A stretch of DNA of 24,700 nucleotides from a virus. Positions 14,274 through 21,414 of this stretch are shown piece after piece. Made by a program: the position numbers and the translations under genes. The stretch covers positions 1 through 24,700 of the IMG/VR virus record IMGVR_UViG_3300032820_000114, one strand, 5' to 3'. The notes beneath the pieces were generated by a model. The model searched no databases, was not told where the DNA came from, and saw only the letters and a list, made by a program, of their open reading frames with translations. How positions within the stretch are numbered: position 1 is the stretch's first letter; each line of letters starts with the position of its first letter.

Positions 14274-14714
14274 CTAGCGTGAAGTTTTCAATGTTCTATA
14301 TTCTTGAACACTGAAATATGCAGTTGTAATACTATTCAACTTACCCAACATGCTTTCATATAAGGCTTGGGCTTCAATATATGATTGATATGTATCTTTG
14401 AGCAAACGGTTGGTGGATAAGGCTTCACCTTCCCGTACTTTTTCAGGCGGGGGTTTCAAACCCTGCTTCTCATATTCCTTAACTAGAGTATAACCTGTAG
14501 TGGCTAAACCCGCTTCATAAGATAACTTAGCAGAAGTAGCTTCCGATTTCAACTGCCCTACCATAGCTTCTAATTGAATTTTCCATACACTGTACTCCGC
14601 TACTTTATCATTTAATTCTTCCACATTCATGCTACGCAATTCAGCATATGAATGGGTAGCCATATTTAAGTTTTGAACTTGAGCCTTTATTCTTTCATTA
14701 AGCTGCGCTAACAT
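14274..14714 (-). CDS. Hypothetical helical protein
   Basis: I do not recognise this 146-residue protein. It is almost entirely helical in character: residues 1-75 have coiled-coil periodicity (NVEELNDKVAEYSVWKIQLE). A break with PPPEKVREGE lies near residues 90-100, and another helix follows (YQSYIEAQALYESML). The ATG at 14714 is chosen over one four codons earlier because GAGGAG lies five bases before it. It overlaps the TrpF-like gene by 17 bases and so is probably coupled to it. It may be a partner or scaffold for a neighbour, but no function can be read. Confidence 0.6.
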   Translation of the reverse strand: MLAQLNERIKAQVQNLNMATHSYAELRSMNVEELNDKVAEYSVWKIQLEAMVGQLKSEATSAKLSYEAGLATTGYTLVKEYEKQGLKPPPEKVREGEALSTNRLLKDTYQSYIEAQALYESMLGKLNSITTAYFSVQEYRTLKTSR

Positions 14715-15408
14715 AAGTCTCCTCATGGATAAATGGTGCTACGATTTCAGCGCATTGCATCACCTTGTCTATATCAAAATCATCTTGTGAGTTTCTAAGT
14801 TTAGTTTCCATGTCTACCCAAATTACAGTATCTTCAGGAAGGAAGTAATCTAGGTAATCCAGTTCTGCTTTAAGGTTATCTGGGCCTAGCCCACCAGCAT
14901 ACCCACATTTCCTACCTTCGATAGCTGAAGGCCATGCAAAAGGAGTCCTGCCAGCACCACTAGAAGTATCAAATAACAAGGAAGTTTGGGGATGGATTTC
15001 ATGTATCCAATCATTCTCACCATCCATCTGTACTATAACTTCTTGTCTCAATTTATCAATTAGATTTCTAAAATTTGCTTTGTCAAGAATCATGTCTACT
15101 GGTAAGCCATGAAAGTTTAATTGAATTCGTTTAAATTTATTGAATAGGTCAACCCCAACAAGTCCAGCGAAAGTGGTGATATTTCCTCGTACAGCATTAG
15201 TTACAAACGCCCCACATAGGTGAGCAGATAAAGTAAGGGAAGAATCTGCCAAGGGGGTTATCCATTGTCTAGATGGAAATCTATGGCTTCCAGTAGAAGG
15301 GAATAATATACCCCATTCTACAAAAGGAAAGTAAGTGGAAACTTCTTCTAAATGCGCTATGCTTGTGGTATCGTCTGCACCTGTAAAAGTAATATTAGAG
15401 ACTTGCAT
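14698..15408 (-). CDS. TrpF-like (phosphoribosylanthranilate isomerase-like) TIM-barrel protein, catalytic Cys absent
   Basis: This 236-residue protein follows the layout of PRAI/TrpF barrels. An N-terminal strand (VSNITFTGADD) replaces the K-I-C-G start, then FVEWGILFPST, then RIQLNFHG (94-101) like the family's Q-L-H-G. LLFDTSSGAGR (144-154) carries the general-acid Asp, here D147, with a Gly-rich phosphate loop. YAGGLGPDNL (170-179) is the second phosphate-binding loop. WVDMETKLRNSQDDFDIDKV (197-216) matches the family's D-V-S-S-G-V-E region. The general-base Cys of TrpF is absent; Thr or Phe takes its place, and the first Cys is C65. It probably binds a phosphoribosyl-type substrate but does something other than tryptophan synthesis, for which no other gene is present. 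AAAGGAG precedes the ATG. Role unknown; base modification or nucleotide metabolism are possibilities. Confidence 0.75.
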   Translation of the reverse strand: MQVSNITFTGADDTTSIAHLEEVSTYFPFVEWGILFPSTGSHRFPSRQWITPLADSSLTLSAHLCGAFVTNAVRGNITTFAGLVGVDLFNKFKRIQLNFHGLPVDMILDKANFRNLIDKLRQEVIVQMDGENDWIHEIHPQTSLLFDTSSGAGRTPFAWPSAIEGRKCGYAGGLGPDNLKAELDYLDYFLPEDTVIWVDMETKLRNSQDDFDIDKVMQCAEIVAPFIHEETYVSAA

Positions 15409-15580
15409 TATTTGCTCCTTTCTGAACTTTCTTATCTGAGAATTCTTTAGCTTTTTCCTTAAAGCCCCATTTTGTCCTAAGCCCAGGTCTTCTCTTTAAT
15501 TCGTTTTTCACAAATTCTAATTCGTCTGGTTCTAACTCACCCGCCCACCCAGGAATTAAAATACGTTTATCAATATCCAT
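15395..15580 (-). CDS. Small hypothetical protein
   Basis: This 61-residue protein begins MDIDKRILIPGWAGELEPDE and is basic towards its end (KWGFKEKAKEFSDKKVQKG). I do not recognise it. The ATG at 15580 is preferred to a GTG at 15589 because GAGG lies eight bases before the ATG but directly abuts the GTG. It overlaps the TrpF-like gene by 14 bases, so the two are likely translated together. Confidence 0.5.
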   Translation of the reverse strand: MDIDKRILIPGWAGELEPDELEFVKNELKRRPGLRTKWGFKEKAKEFSDKKVQKGANNASL

Positions 15581-15615
15581 ACCACTCACCTCAAAGGTTC
15601 ATGGTATTATTGTAC

Positions 15616-16314
15616 CTAAATCGTTATATTTTTACATGAACACCATCTATCGCCCCCGCATTGTGGTGGGCAAACGTCCATTTGCATAATTGCTTTGCAA
15701 CGATTAAAGATAGCATCTATGTGCTTCTGCTCATATTTCACAAGGAACGCTTTCAAATCTTGGTTATCCTTGTTTTCATATAATACTGTTCCATATTCTA
15801 CGGGCCATAAAGCTAAGTATAGCTGTAATTGAACAAGGTGTTCGGGTTTAGGGGAAGAGGTCAACTTATTAAAGCCTGCATTATTAATAGATTTTAGTTC
15901 TACGGGCATTGGCCCATATTCCCCGTGGTCGATAATAAAGTCTATGCGCCCTGAAATGGGGGGGTAATCAAAAGTTACAGGTACTTCCCGTTCCAATTCC
16001 AACCCCATATCATTAAAGTATTTGGATACACGATTTTCCAATGCGGAGCCACACCCAAAGATACGAGCTAATTTAGGTACTATCGTATATGCTTCTAACA
16101 AACCATTATATCCTAAATACAATAATCTGTCACACGGTTGTCCTACTTGAGAGGGATGGAATACTCCAGCCCTTGGGGGATTATTATGCCCCTCTAAATG
16201 AGCGTCTAAAGCCTTCAGAAGCCATTTGTCTTGGTTGGTTACTGGTGTTGGGGGTTTCCGTTTGGCTCTAGGTTTGTTGTTTCCTCTTCCTGAAATTTGT
16301 CGAATTCCTGCCAT
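15616..16314 (-). CDS. Cas4/RecB-like PD-(D/E)XK nuclease with Fe-S-type cysteines
   Basis: This 232-residue protein matches the Cas4/RecB nuclease pattern. C61 is in a QPCDRLLYLG motif. Then come ALENRV (91-96), GRID (122-125) with catalytic D125, PVELKS (137-142) with E139 and K141, and HLVQLQLYLALW (159-170), the QxxxY-type motif IV. The C-terminus has C215, C219, C225 and C227. One N-terminal Cys plus a C-terminal Cys group is the arrangement that binds a 4Fe-4S cluster in Cas4 and AddB-like nucleases. It would be a DNA exonuclease, here next to a RecA-like recombinase, so end resection in recombination is likely rather than CRISPR adaptation (no cas genes or array are present). GAGG precedes the ATG by five bases, inside the DUF559 gene, giving a 76-base overlap. 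Confidence 0.82.
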   Translation of the reverse strand: MAGIRQISGRGNNKPRAKRKPPTPVTNQDKWLLKALDAHLEGHNNPPRAGVFHPSQVGQPCDRLLYLGYNGLLEAYTIVPKLARIFGCGSALENRVSKYFNDMGLELEREVPVTFDYPPISGRIDFIIDHGEYGPMPVELKSINNAGFNKLTSSPKPEHLVQLQLYLALWPVEYGTVLYENKDNQDLKAFLVKYEQKHIDAIFNRCKAIMQMDVCPPQCGGDRWCSCKNITI

Positions 16315-16592
16315 ATGTCCTCGATTATACCCTCTAGGGTTTGAGATTTAATGTGTACTACACGGTCTACTAAATAAGTCTCCATTATGTTCATATCTCG
16401 TTTTCTGTCTCTTTTACTATAATGACCATAATGACCGTCAGCTTCGATAACTATATTCAATTCAGGTAGAAAGAAATCCACTATGTAAGGTTTAAACCAA
16501 TCACATTGTTCTATATAAGAATATCCATATGAATCTAATGCAGACCTTACATACCGTTCCTGTTGAGTATCGTCTTTATAGGGCTGTTGCAT
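16239..16592 (-). CDS. DUF559/Vsr-like PD-(D/E)XK endonuclease
   Basis: This 117-residue protein fits the small very-short-patch-repair-like nuclease family. An N-terminal helix with Gln/Glu is followed by YIVDFFLPELNIVIEADGHY (36-55), where D39, E50 and D52 are the acidic residues. RDRKRDMNIM (61-70) supplies basic residues, and DRVVHIKSQTLEG (76-88) is the typical late strand. Relatives nick or cut DNA, some at mismatches; the target here is unknown. The last 25 residues, which overlap the next gene's start, are polar and probably not part of the fold. The gene overlaps the recombinase by 17 bases. Confidence 0.75.
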   Translation of the reverse strand: MQQPYKDDTQQERYVRSALDSYGYSYIEQCDWFKPYIVDFFLPELNIVIEADGHYGHYSKRDRKRDMNIMETYLVDRVVHIKSQTLEGIIEDIWQEFDKFQEEETTNLEPNGNPQHQ

Positions 16593-17604
16593 AATTCTCT
16601 ACTTCCTGCTTCAATGTATCATACAACTCAGGGTCTTCTTCAAAGCCTTTCATTAGGTTAGTACGTCCATGAAAGCTAGTATCTTTATAGGCATAACGCC
16701 CATTACTAGTAGTGGTTAGAATTCCTGTATATAAAGCTTCGTCTATAAACGCTTCATATTCTCGTACCCCAGAATTAAAAGTAAACGGTACAGCAGCTTG
16801 GTCGTCAACCAAACCACCAACCTTAGTCTTATTAATTCTTACCATCATGTTAAAGCCTTCTCTTTCCCCTGCTTTAGAATTAGAGGAAGGAAGCCATTCT
16901 CCCTTACGCACTTCCAACATTAAGTGAGCAAAGAACTGTTGTGCTAATCCACCTGGGGGTAACGGTTTATAACCACCGATAGAAGTACGTTCTTGGTTAA
17001 TAGCTATAAACGCAGAACCATTCTGAAGCTTGTTAAAGAACCTGGGAAAGCTACTATTGATGAATCTAGATTGCCAAGCCATTGGGCTTTTCTCCCAATC
17101 ATCTTCTTGAACTTGTTGCGGGGATAATGCAGCCAAACTATCCAACACAATAATATCTACTGGCTTAGTGCGATTCTTTCCTTTAGAATCGAGAGTTACC
17201 CCATCTAACCATTCGGATAATACTGCCATTGCTTCTTCGCCAGAATAGGGTTGAGCTAGTAATACCCTGCTAGGGTCTAATCCACATGTTGCAGCCCAGT
17301 CCTTATCCCAGGATAGCTCTGCATCAATCCACCCAACTAGACCACCCTCTTTCTGTACTTGAGCGCAAGCCTTAGTAGCCAAGTAGGATTTACCACAGCT
17401 AGGCTTTCCAGTAAGTAACGTCATTCGTTTCTTAGGTATACCACCATGTAGAAGCCTGTCTAAGGCTGGTAGCCCCAAAGAAATCTTTTCTAGGTCTAAC
17501 CCTTCTGCATTACCTAGAGTCCAGTTATTGGGCTTCTTGAGGGCTTTGTGGGCATTCTGAATGTCTGCTAAGAGACTATCTAGTTCATCGAAATTAGTTT
17601 CCAT
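16576..17604 (-). CDS. RecA/UvsX-like recombinase
   Basis: This 342-residue protein has a RecA core. Walker A is GKPSCGKS (66-73), preceded by LDRLLHGGIPKKRMTLLTG. E96 of WIDAEL is in the position of the catalytic Glu. Walker B is IIVLDSLAAL (151-160). The stretch AINQERTSIGG (201-211) corresponds to the L2 region, and KTKVGGLVDDQAAVPFTF (259-276) matches RecA's late strands. The C-terminal 60 residues are a separate helical domain. It would form filaments on single-stranded DNA, with the SSB and nucleases nearby as partners. The ATG at 17604 is chosen over one 16 codons earlier because AAGGAG lies six bases before it. It overlaps the MazG-like gene by 11 bases. Confidence 0.88.
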   Translation of the reverse strand: METNFDELDSLLADIQNAHKALKKPNNWTLGNAEGLDLEKISLGLPALDRLLHGGIPKKRMTLLTGKPSCGKSYLATKACAQVQKEGGLVGWIDAELSWDKDWAATCGLDPSRVLLAQPYSGEEAMAVLSEWLDGVTLDSKGKNRTKPVDIIVLDSLAALSPQQVQEDDWEKSPMAWQSRFINSSFPRFFNKLQNGSAFIAINQERTSIGGYKPLPPGGLAQQFFAHLMLEVRKGEWLPSSNSKAGEREGFNMMVRINKTKVGGLVDDQAAVPFTFNSGVREYEAFIDEALYTGILTTTSNGRYAYKDTSFHGRTNLMKGFEEDPELYDTLKQEVENYATAL

Positions 17605-17851
17605 TGTCACTCCTTGATAAAATCGCTTCGGCCCAGGCGAAATATACGGCACAGGTCTGAATAATTTCCTGCATTAAATTTTCTCCATCCTTATCATAAA
17701 TGGCTGTAGCTACTTCTCCATGCTCTTCAGAAGCAATTATATACCACCAATAATCAGGGTGTGTTAATTGTCTACCCCATAGCTCTACTTGTCGTTCCCT
17801 TTCGGCTAATACCGCTTCTAAGACGTTAGCCCTCGCTACTTCATTATTCAT
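17594..17851 (-). CDS. MazG-like nucleotide pyrophosphohydrolase
   Basis: This 85-residue protein has the pattern of small MazG/DUF550-type all-alpha enzymes. The sequence AERERQVELWG (16-26) is followed by HPDYWWYIIASEEHGEVATAI (31-51), with metal-binding E42, E43 and E46. A second helix, LMQEIIQTCAVYFAWAEA (59-76), carries E62. Such enzymes cleave NTPs or dNTPs to monophosphate and pyrophosphate, removing unwanted or modified nucleotides or lowering alarmone. The start codon overlaps the stop of the preceding gene (TAATG). Its substrate cannot be inferred from sequence. Confidence 0.75.
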   Translation of the reverse strand: MNNEVARANVLEAVLAERERQVELWGRQLTHPDYWWYIIASEEHGEVATAIYDKDGENLMQEIIQTCAVYFAWAEAILSRSDNGN

Positions 17852-18060
17852 TACGTCAACAAACTATCTGTCTGGGAATCTACCTTAGTCTTAATTACAT
17901 CCCATACTTGGTCTGCTGTATAACCAGCATCTTCCAGTTGTTCGTCTAGTGGAAGTTCTGTATCAATCTGGTCTATAGAAAGGTCTATACGTCCATACTG
18001 ATTCGTTGCTAAATCGCCTACCCTAAATGTGAATCCTAGATGCATACTTACTTTAGCCAT
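17851..18060 (-). CDS. Small hypothetical protein
   Basis: I do not recognise this 69-residue acidic protein. The N-terminal half (MHLGFTFRVGDLATNQYGRI) is strand-like. The C-terminal half (LDEQLEDAGYTADQVWDVI) is helical and acidic. GGGAG precedes the ATG by seven bases, and the gene overlaps the tandem-nuclease gene by 8 bases. It may be a small DNA-metabolism accessory or inhibitor protein, but there is no motif to support this. Confidence 0.6.
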   Translation of the reverse strand: MAKVSMHLGFTFRVGDLATNQYGRIDLSIDQIDTELPLDEQLEDAGYTADQVWDVIKTKVDSQTDSLLT

Positions 18061-18946
18061 TCTTATCTCCCTGTTCTAATAATTTATTAAATTCTGTCAT
18101 AGGATGAAGTTCCCTTGCTGATTTGTAATAACTAATAATTCCAAATCCCCCTATATCTTTAAAGGGACAATTTTTCATAACTGAAGCATATTCCCATCCT
18201 ACAAAGGATGCTTCCCCATCACCGTGGTCATGGGCTAGAATATAAATCTCTACAGGATTATTAATTTCTTTTTTCTTTATAAGAAGATTGAAGGGTTTCA
18301 AAGCCGTTTTAACATCTATAATTCCTATAGGAGTAGTAAAATCTATTCCCCCATCACCATTAGGCCGTATAGTAGTATCAACAGGAAATCCATAGACACT
18401 ACTAAATAATAACTCACCTAGACTACCACGAATATCTTCAGTATTTGGGTCAGTAAAAAATCTAGGAGTGCCTTTGGGATGAGCCTTTTGTCTCTGTTTT
18501 CCCAACTGTTCCGCTGTTATTTTTGATACTTCCCTTAAAGTCCATTTATCTATGGGAACATCAAAAAAGAATTCGCCCTTTTCTATGGATTTATTAGGAA
18601 CCTCTACAATTTTATACTGTCTAATCACTTCGCTACGGCAGAACAAAATTCTATTTAAATTGGTATTCACTACAGCGTACACTAAATTATCTTTGTGCAT
18701 CAACTTTGTTTTACGTTCAGGTATATGTACTGTAGGGTGAGGCCACTTATCTGTCCATATTCTTCTAACTTCTACCTCATAACTAGCGTCACGCCCTGGA
18801 ACTATTAAATCAGCACCCCAATCTGGGTTCTCTACTGCTGGTATATCAATACTATGTAAGTACTTTAATACAGCCTGTTTCCCTACTTTGTCATTCTTCT
18901 TATAGTTACCTTTGCTAAAAGGTTTCCTAACTGGTTTCTTCAACAT
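18053..18946 (-). CDS. Protein with two PD-(D/E)XK-like nuclease domains
   Basis: This 297-residue protein seems to hold two restriction-fold domains. The first (about 20-110) has GKQAVLKYL, then NPDWGADLIV with D46, then SYEVEVRR (55-62) with E57/E59 and Arg61 where Lys is usual, then HPTVHIPERKTKL and VYAVVNTNLNRILF. The second (about 170-275) has GSLGELLFSSVYG with E178, then GDGGIDF with D202, then GIIDVKTA (208-215) with D211 and K213, a textbook motif. The second domain therefore looks active, while the first may be a degenerate binding domain or a variant active site. The ATG has GAGG seven bases upstream and overlaps the Nmad1-like gene by 20 bases. A DNA nuclease for recombination, repair or host DNA breakdown is likely. 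Confidence 0.65.
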   Translation of the reverse strand: MLKKPVRKPFSKGNYKKNDKVGKQAVLKYLHSIDIPAVENPDWGADLIVPGRDASYEVEVRRIWTDKWPHPTVHIPERKTKLMHKDNLVYAVVNTNLNRILFCRSEVIRQYKIVEVPNKSIEKGEFFFDVPIDKWTLREVSKITAEQLGKQRQKAHPKGTPRFFTDPNTEDIRGSLGELLFSSVYGFPVDTTIRPNGDGGIDFTTPIGIIDVKTALKPFNLLIKKKEINNPVEIYILAHDHGDGEASFVGWEYASVMKNCPFKDIGGFGIISYYKSARELHPMTEFNKLLEQGDKNG

Positions 18947-19370
18947 CTATGTCCCTCAACGGTAATTCAAAAGTTTTATGAGATAACATTAATCCTATTA
19001 TAGCATATCCAGCGATATCTGTCAAGGTGTCTTGGAGAGATTCGTTCTCTGGATGCTTATCATTCTGAACCAAATTAATTAAACGATTAATCTTATCTGA
19101 TAACCGTATCATAATTCCTTCAAGCCCGAACATTGTGATATTCGTAGTTCCATAATCTGTCTGTTTCTGGCAGACTAGGTTTGCTATGTCCACGGCTTCC
19201 TGCATACAAGCCCCATTAAAAGTGGTAGCATCATCAGAGCGAGAAATCTCTTGCCTCAGTTGCCCATTCAAGGCTTCATGCATACGGTTGATACGTTCTA
19301 AATCTTGTATACGATTCTTGAATTCTTGAATCTTTTTTCCTAATGATAACTCATAATTGTTTTGTACCAT
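18927..19370 (-). CDS. Nmad1/DUF1599-like nucleotide modification-associated protein
   Basis: From the ATG at 19370 this is 147 residues. Residues 10-45 are a coiled-coil-like helix. The conserved part has VCQKQTDYGTTNITMFG (66-82), then EGIMIRLSDKINRLINL (84-100), then SLQDTLTDIAGYAIIGLML (111-129). This K-x-x-DYG, RxxDKxxRL and DxxxDIAGYA pattern is that of Nmad1/DUF1599, an all-alpha MazG/dUTPase-superfamily relative that comparative genomics places with DNA base modification genes. It probably binds or hydrolyses a nucleotide. The start is chosen because GGAG lies six bases before this ATG; the longer reading begins at a TTG inside polA. It follows polA by one base. Confidence 0.75.
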   Translation of the reverse strand: MVQNNYELSLGKKIQEFKNRIQDLERINRMHEALNGQLRQEISRSDDATTFNGACMQEAVDIANLVCQKQTDYGTTNITMFGLEGIMIRLSDKINRLINLVQNDKHPENESLQDTLTDIAGYAIIGLMLSHKTFELPLRDIDVEETS

Positions 19371-19371
19371 A

Positions 19372-21414
19372 TTAACTCCAATCAATATAATCTTCTATAA
19401 AGTCCACTGATGCTAAAGCTTCTTCAATATCCTCTAGTGATACTTCAACTTCTTCGGAACAGGGATGGTCAATTACTTCCGTAGTATACTGCCAGTAATC
19501 CCGTTTAGAGGCCCAAGAAGGGTCACATACTTCCATATCTACTACCAATGGAATACCCAAGCTGTTTTCCTCTAGTATTTCCTTTAATGTCCACGGTAGT
19601 TTAGCGAGTTCATCATCGTGAATTTCACAGATAATCTCATCATGTACTTGCATTAAAATACTGCTTTTCTTATCAACTAAATACTCATGTACTTTAATTA
19701 TACGTTCATTTAGAATATCAGCAGCCGTACCTTGTACTAAATAGTTAACGCCTTTATAGCTATAATCTTCAGGAATCTTGTAAACTCTTCCGTATCGGTT
19801 TTTTATCCAACCTCTATCTACTACAGTAGTCATAACACTATCAAAGAATTCTTTAGAACCCTCTAAGCCAGCAAAATATTTCTTCTTATAGTCAGCAGCT
19901 TCGGGCTGAGAAGTTTGTAACTGTAATGCCAAGCGTTTTGTACCAATACCATAAATAGTACCAAAGGTAATATTCTTAGCTAGTTGTCGTTTCTCAGCAA
20001 AGTCCTTACTGTCTTCGGTCACATGGAAGGCAAGTTTGGCAGCTTCTGCATGAAAGTCTACATCATCTTGCTGAAGCATTGCATTAACGGTTTCATTATC
20101 CAAGTAGTTTAGAAATACACGTACTTCCATTTGGGAGTAATCGAAGGCTACTAAACTAAATCCTTCCCTTGGAACAAAAGTTCGTCTAATGGCTATTTGA
20201 TGTTCATCCTGTTCATTGAAGGATTTATCACCCATGAACCCCCACGTATCCAATACAGCATCATCTAACTCTCCGATACGAGTCAGCCCTTTTGCTGACA
20301 TAGCAGATGCTATGCGTTCCTTAACTTCAGAGCGTTCTTCCTCAGATAAATCTCTGTAAGTTAGTTTAAAGTGATTACGGGGAATATTCTGTAAGTTAGG
20401 AGAACGAGAAGAAAGCCTTCCTGTTAATGCTCCCCAATTACAATATTGAGTGTGCAGTATATCTATGTCAGTGTAAGGCTCTATGTACGTGGATTGAAGC
20501 TTACCCAATGACCTATACTGTCTAATGAGTCCCGCTAACTTGTGATTAATACCAATGAGAGCCAGTTCACTCCAAGATTCTTTCCCACCTGGGGTTTTAA
20601 TAGGAGAGTTAATTCCTATCTCATTAAACACGGCTCCAACTTGTTGAGGGCTTTGAATAGAAAATTCATAGCCAACTAAACCAAAAATCTCTTGAGCTAC
20701 TTCTACCCTGCGCTTTTCTACCTTACTTAAAGATTCTGTGGCGTAGGCTTTATCTACCGCCACACCACGGCACTCCATATCATATAACACTCTAGTAAGT
20801 TTACATTCCAATTCAAAGATATCTTCCTGCCCCGATTTCTGTATCTTCTTGTGGCAATCCTTGTAGATTTTATATGTCCAAACTACATCTAATTCACAGT
20901 ATGGCCCTAGCAGCGTTGCAGGAGCCATAGAGAAGTCTTTGCTCCACTTGTTACTCTTGAGTACCTTTTTCGTATCAATGTCGTAATTCGCAGCCTCAGT
21001 ACCATAGTGGCGTTTAATGGTAGGGGTCAATCCTAATTCTGTTACTGTAGAAGGTTCAGTCAAACGAACCATCACAATAACGTCTACTAATTTCGCTATG
21101 CGGTCAACCACCAGCCCATCATTTTCTAGGAATCGTAAATCAAACTTGAGGTTATAGCCTAGCAACTCTTCAGTTGATTGAGATACTACTGCCATCAGTT
21201 TAGCTAAACAACCAAAAGGTAAATTATCGCCTTGCTGATGCCTGAATGGAAAATAAAAGGATTCATCATCTTCCATAGTAGCTATACCTACACCACAGAG
21301 TTGATTGTACCCAAATGCATTTAAACCATTAGTCTCTACATCTATAGTTTTTCTAGGGCTAAACAACAGGGCTGGCATTACTTCGTCAAACTTTTCTTGG
21401 GTATCTACTAACAT
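19372..21414 (-). CDS. polA: DNA polymerase, family A, with 3'-5' exonuclease
   Basis: This 680-residue protein is the likely replicative polymerase. The N-terminal proofreading domain has Exo I D25/E27 (IDVETNGL), Exo II in GYNLKFDLRF with D92, and Exo III Y172/D176 (YCELDVVW). The polymerase domain has TGRLSSRSPNLQNIP (331-345), motif A FDYSQMEVR with D425, motif B RQLAKNITFGTIYG with K480, F484 and Y488, and motif C QVHDEI with D592. F484 aligns with Phe762 of E. coli Pol I. No 5'-3' exonuclease domain is present, as usual in phages. Between NIPR (345) and the IRRTF strand (409) lies an insertion of about 50 charged residues not found in E. coli Pol I. The tail (650-680) is strongly acidic. 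The start overlaps the dCMP deaminase stop. Confidence 0.95.
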   Translation of the reverse strand: MLVDTQEKFDEVMPALLFSPRKTIDVETNGLNAFGYNQLCGVGIATMEDDESFYFPFRHQQGDNLPFGCLAKLMAVVSQSTEELLGYNLKFDLRFLENDGLVVDRIAKLVDVIVMVRLTEPSTVTELGLTPTIKRHYGTEAANYDIDTKKVLKSNKWSKDFSMAPATLLGPYCELDVVWTYKIYKDCHKKIQKSGQEDIFELECKLTRVLYDMECRGVAVDKAYATESLSKVEKRRVEVAQEIFGLVGYEFSIQSPQQVGAVFNEIGINSPIKTPGGKESWSELALIGINHKLAGLIRQYRSLGKLQSTYIEPYTDIDILHTQYCNWGALTGRLSSRSPNLQNIPRNHFKLTYRDLSEEERSEVKERIASAMSAKGLTRIGELDDAVLDTWGFMGDKSFNEQDEHQIAIRRTFVPREGFSLVAFDYSQMEVRVFLNYLDNETVNAMLQQDDVDFHAEAAKLAFHVTEDSKDFAEKRQLAKNITFGTIYGIGTKRLALQLQTSQPEAADYKKKYFAGLEGSKEFFDSVMTTVVDRGWIKNRYGRVYKIPEDYSYKGVNYLVQGTAADILNERIIKVHEYLVDKKSSILMQVHDEIICEIHDDELAKLPWTLKEILEENSLGIPLVVDMEVCDPSWASKRDYWQYTTEVIDHPCSEEVEVSLEDIEEALASVDFIEDYIDWS

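Noticed and set aside
15616-16314. Cas4-like protein as a sign of a CRISPR system
   Set aside because: No cas1, cas2, effector gene or repeat array is seen. Phages commonly carry Cas4/RecB-like nucleases for recombination.
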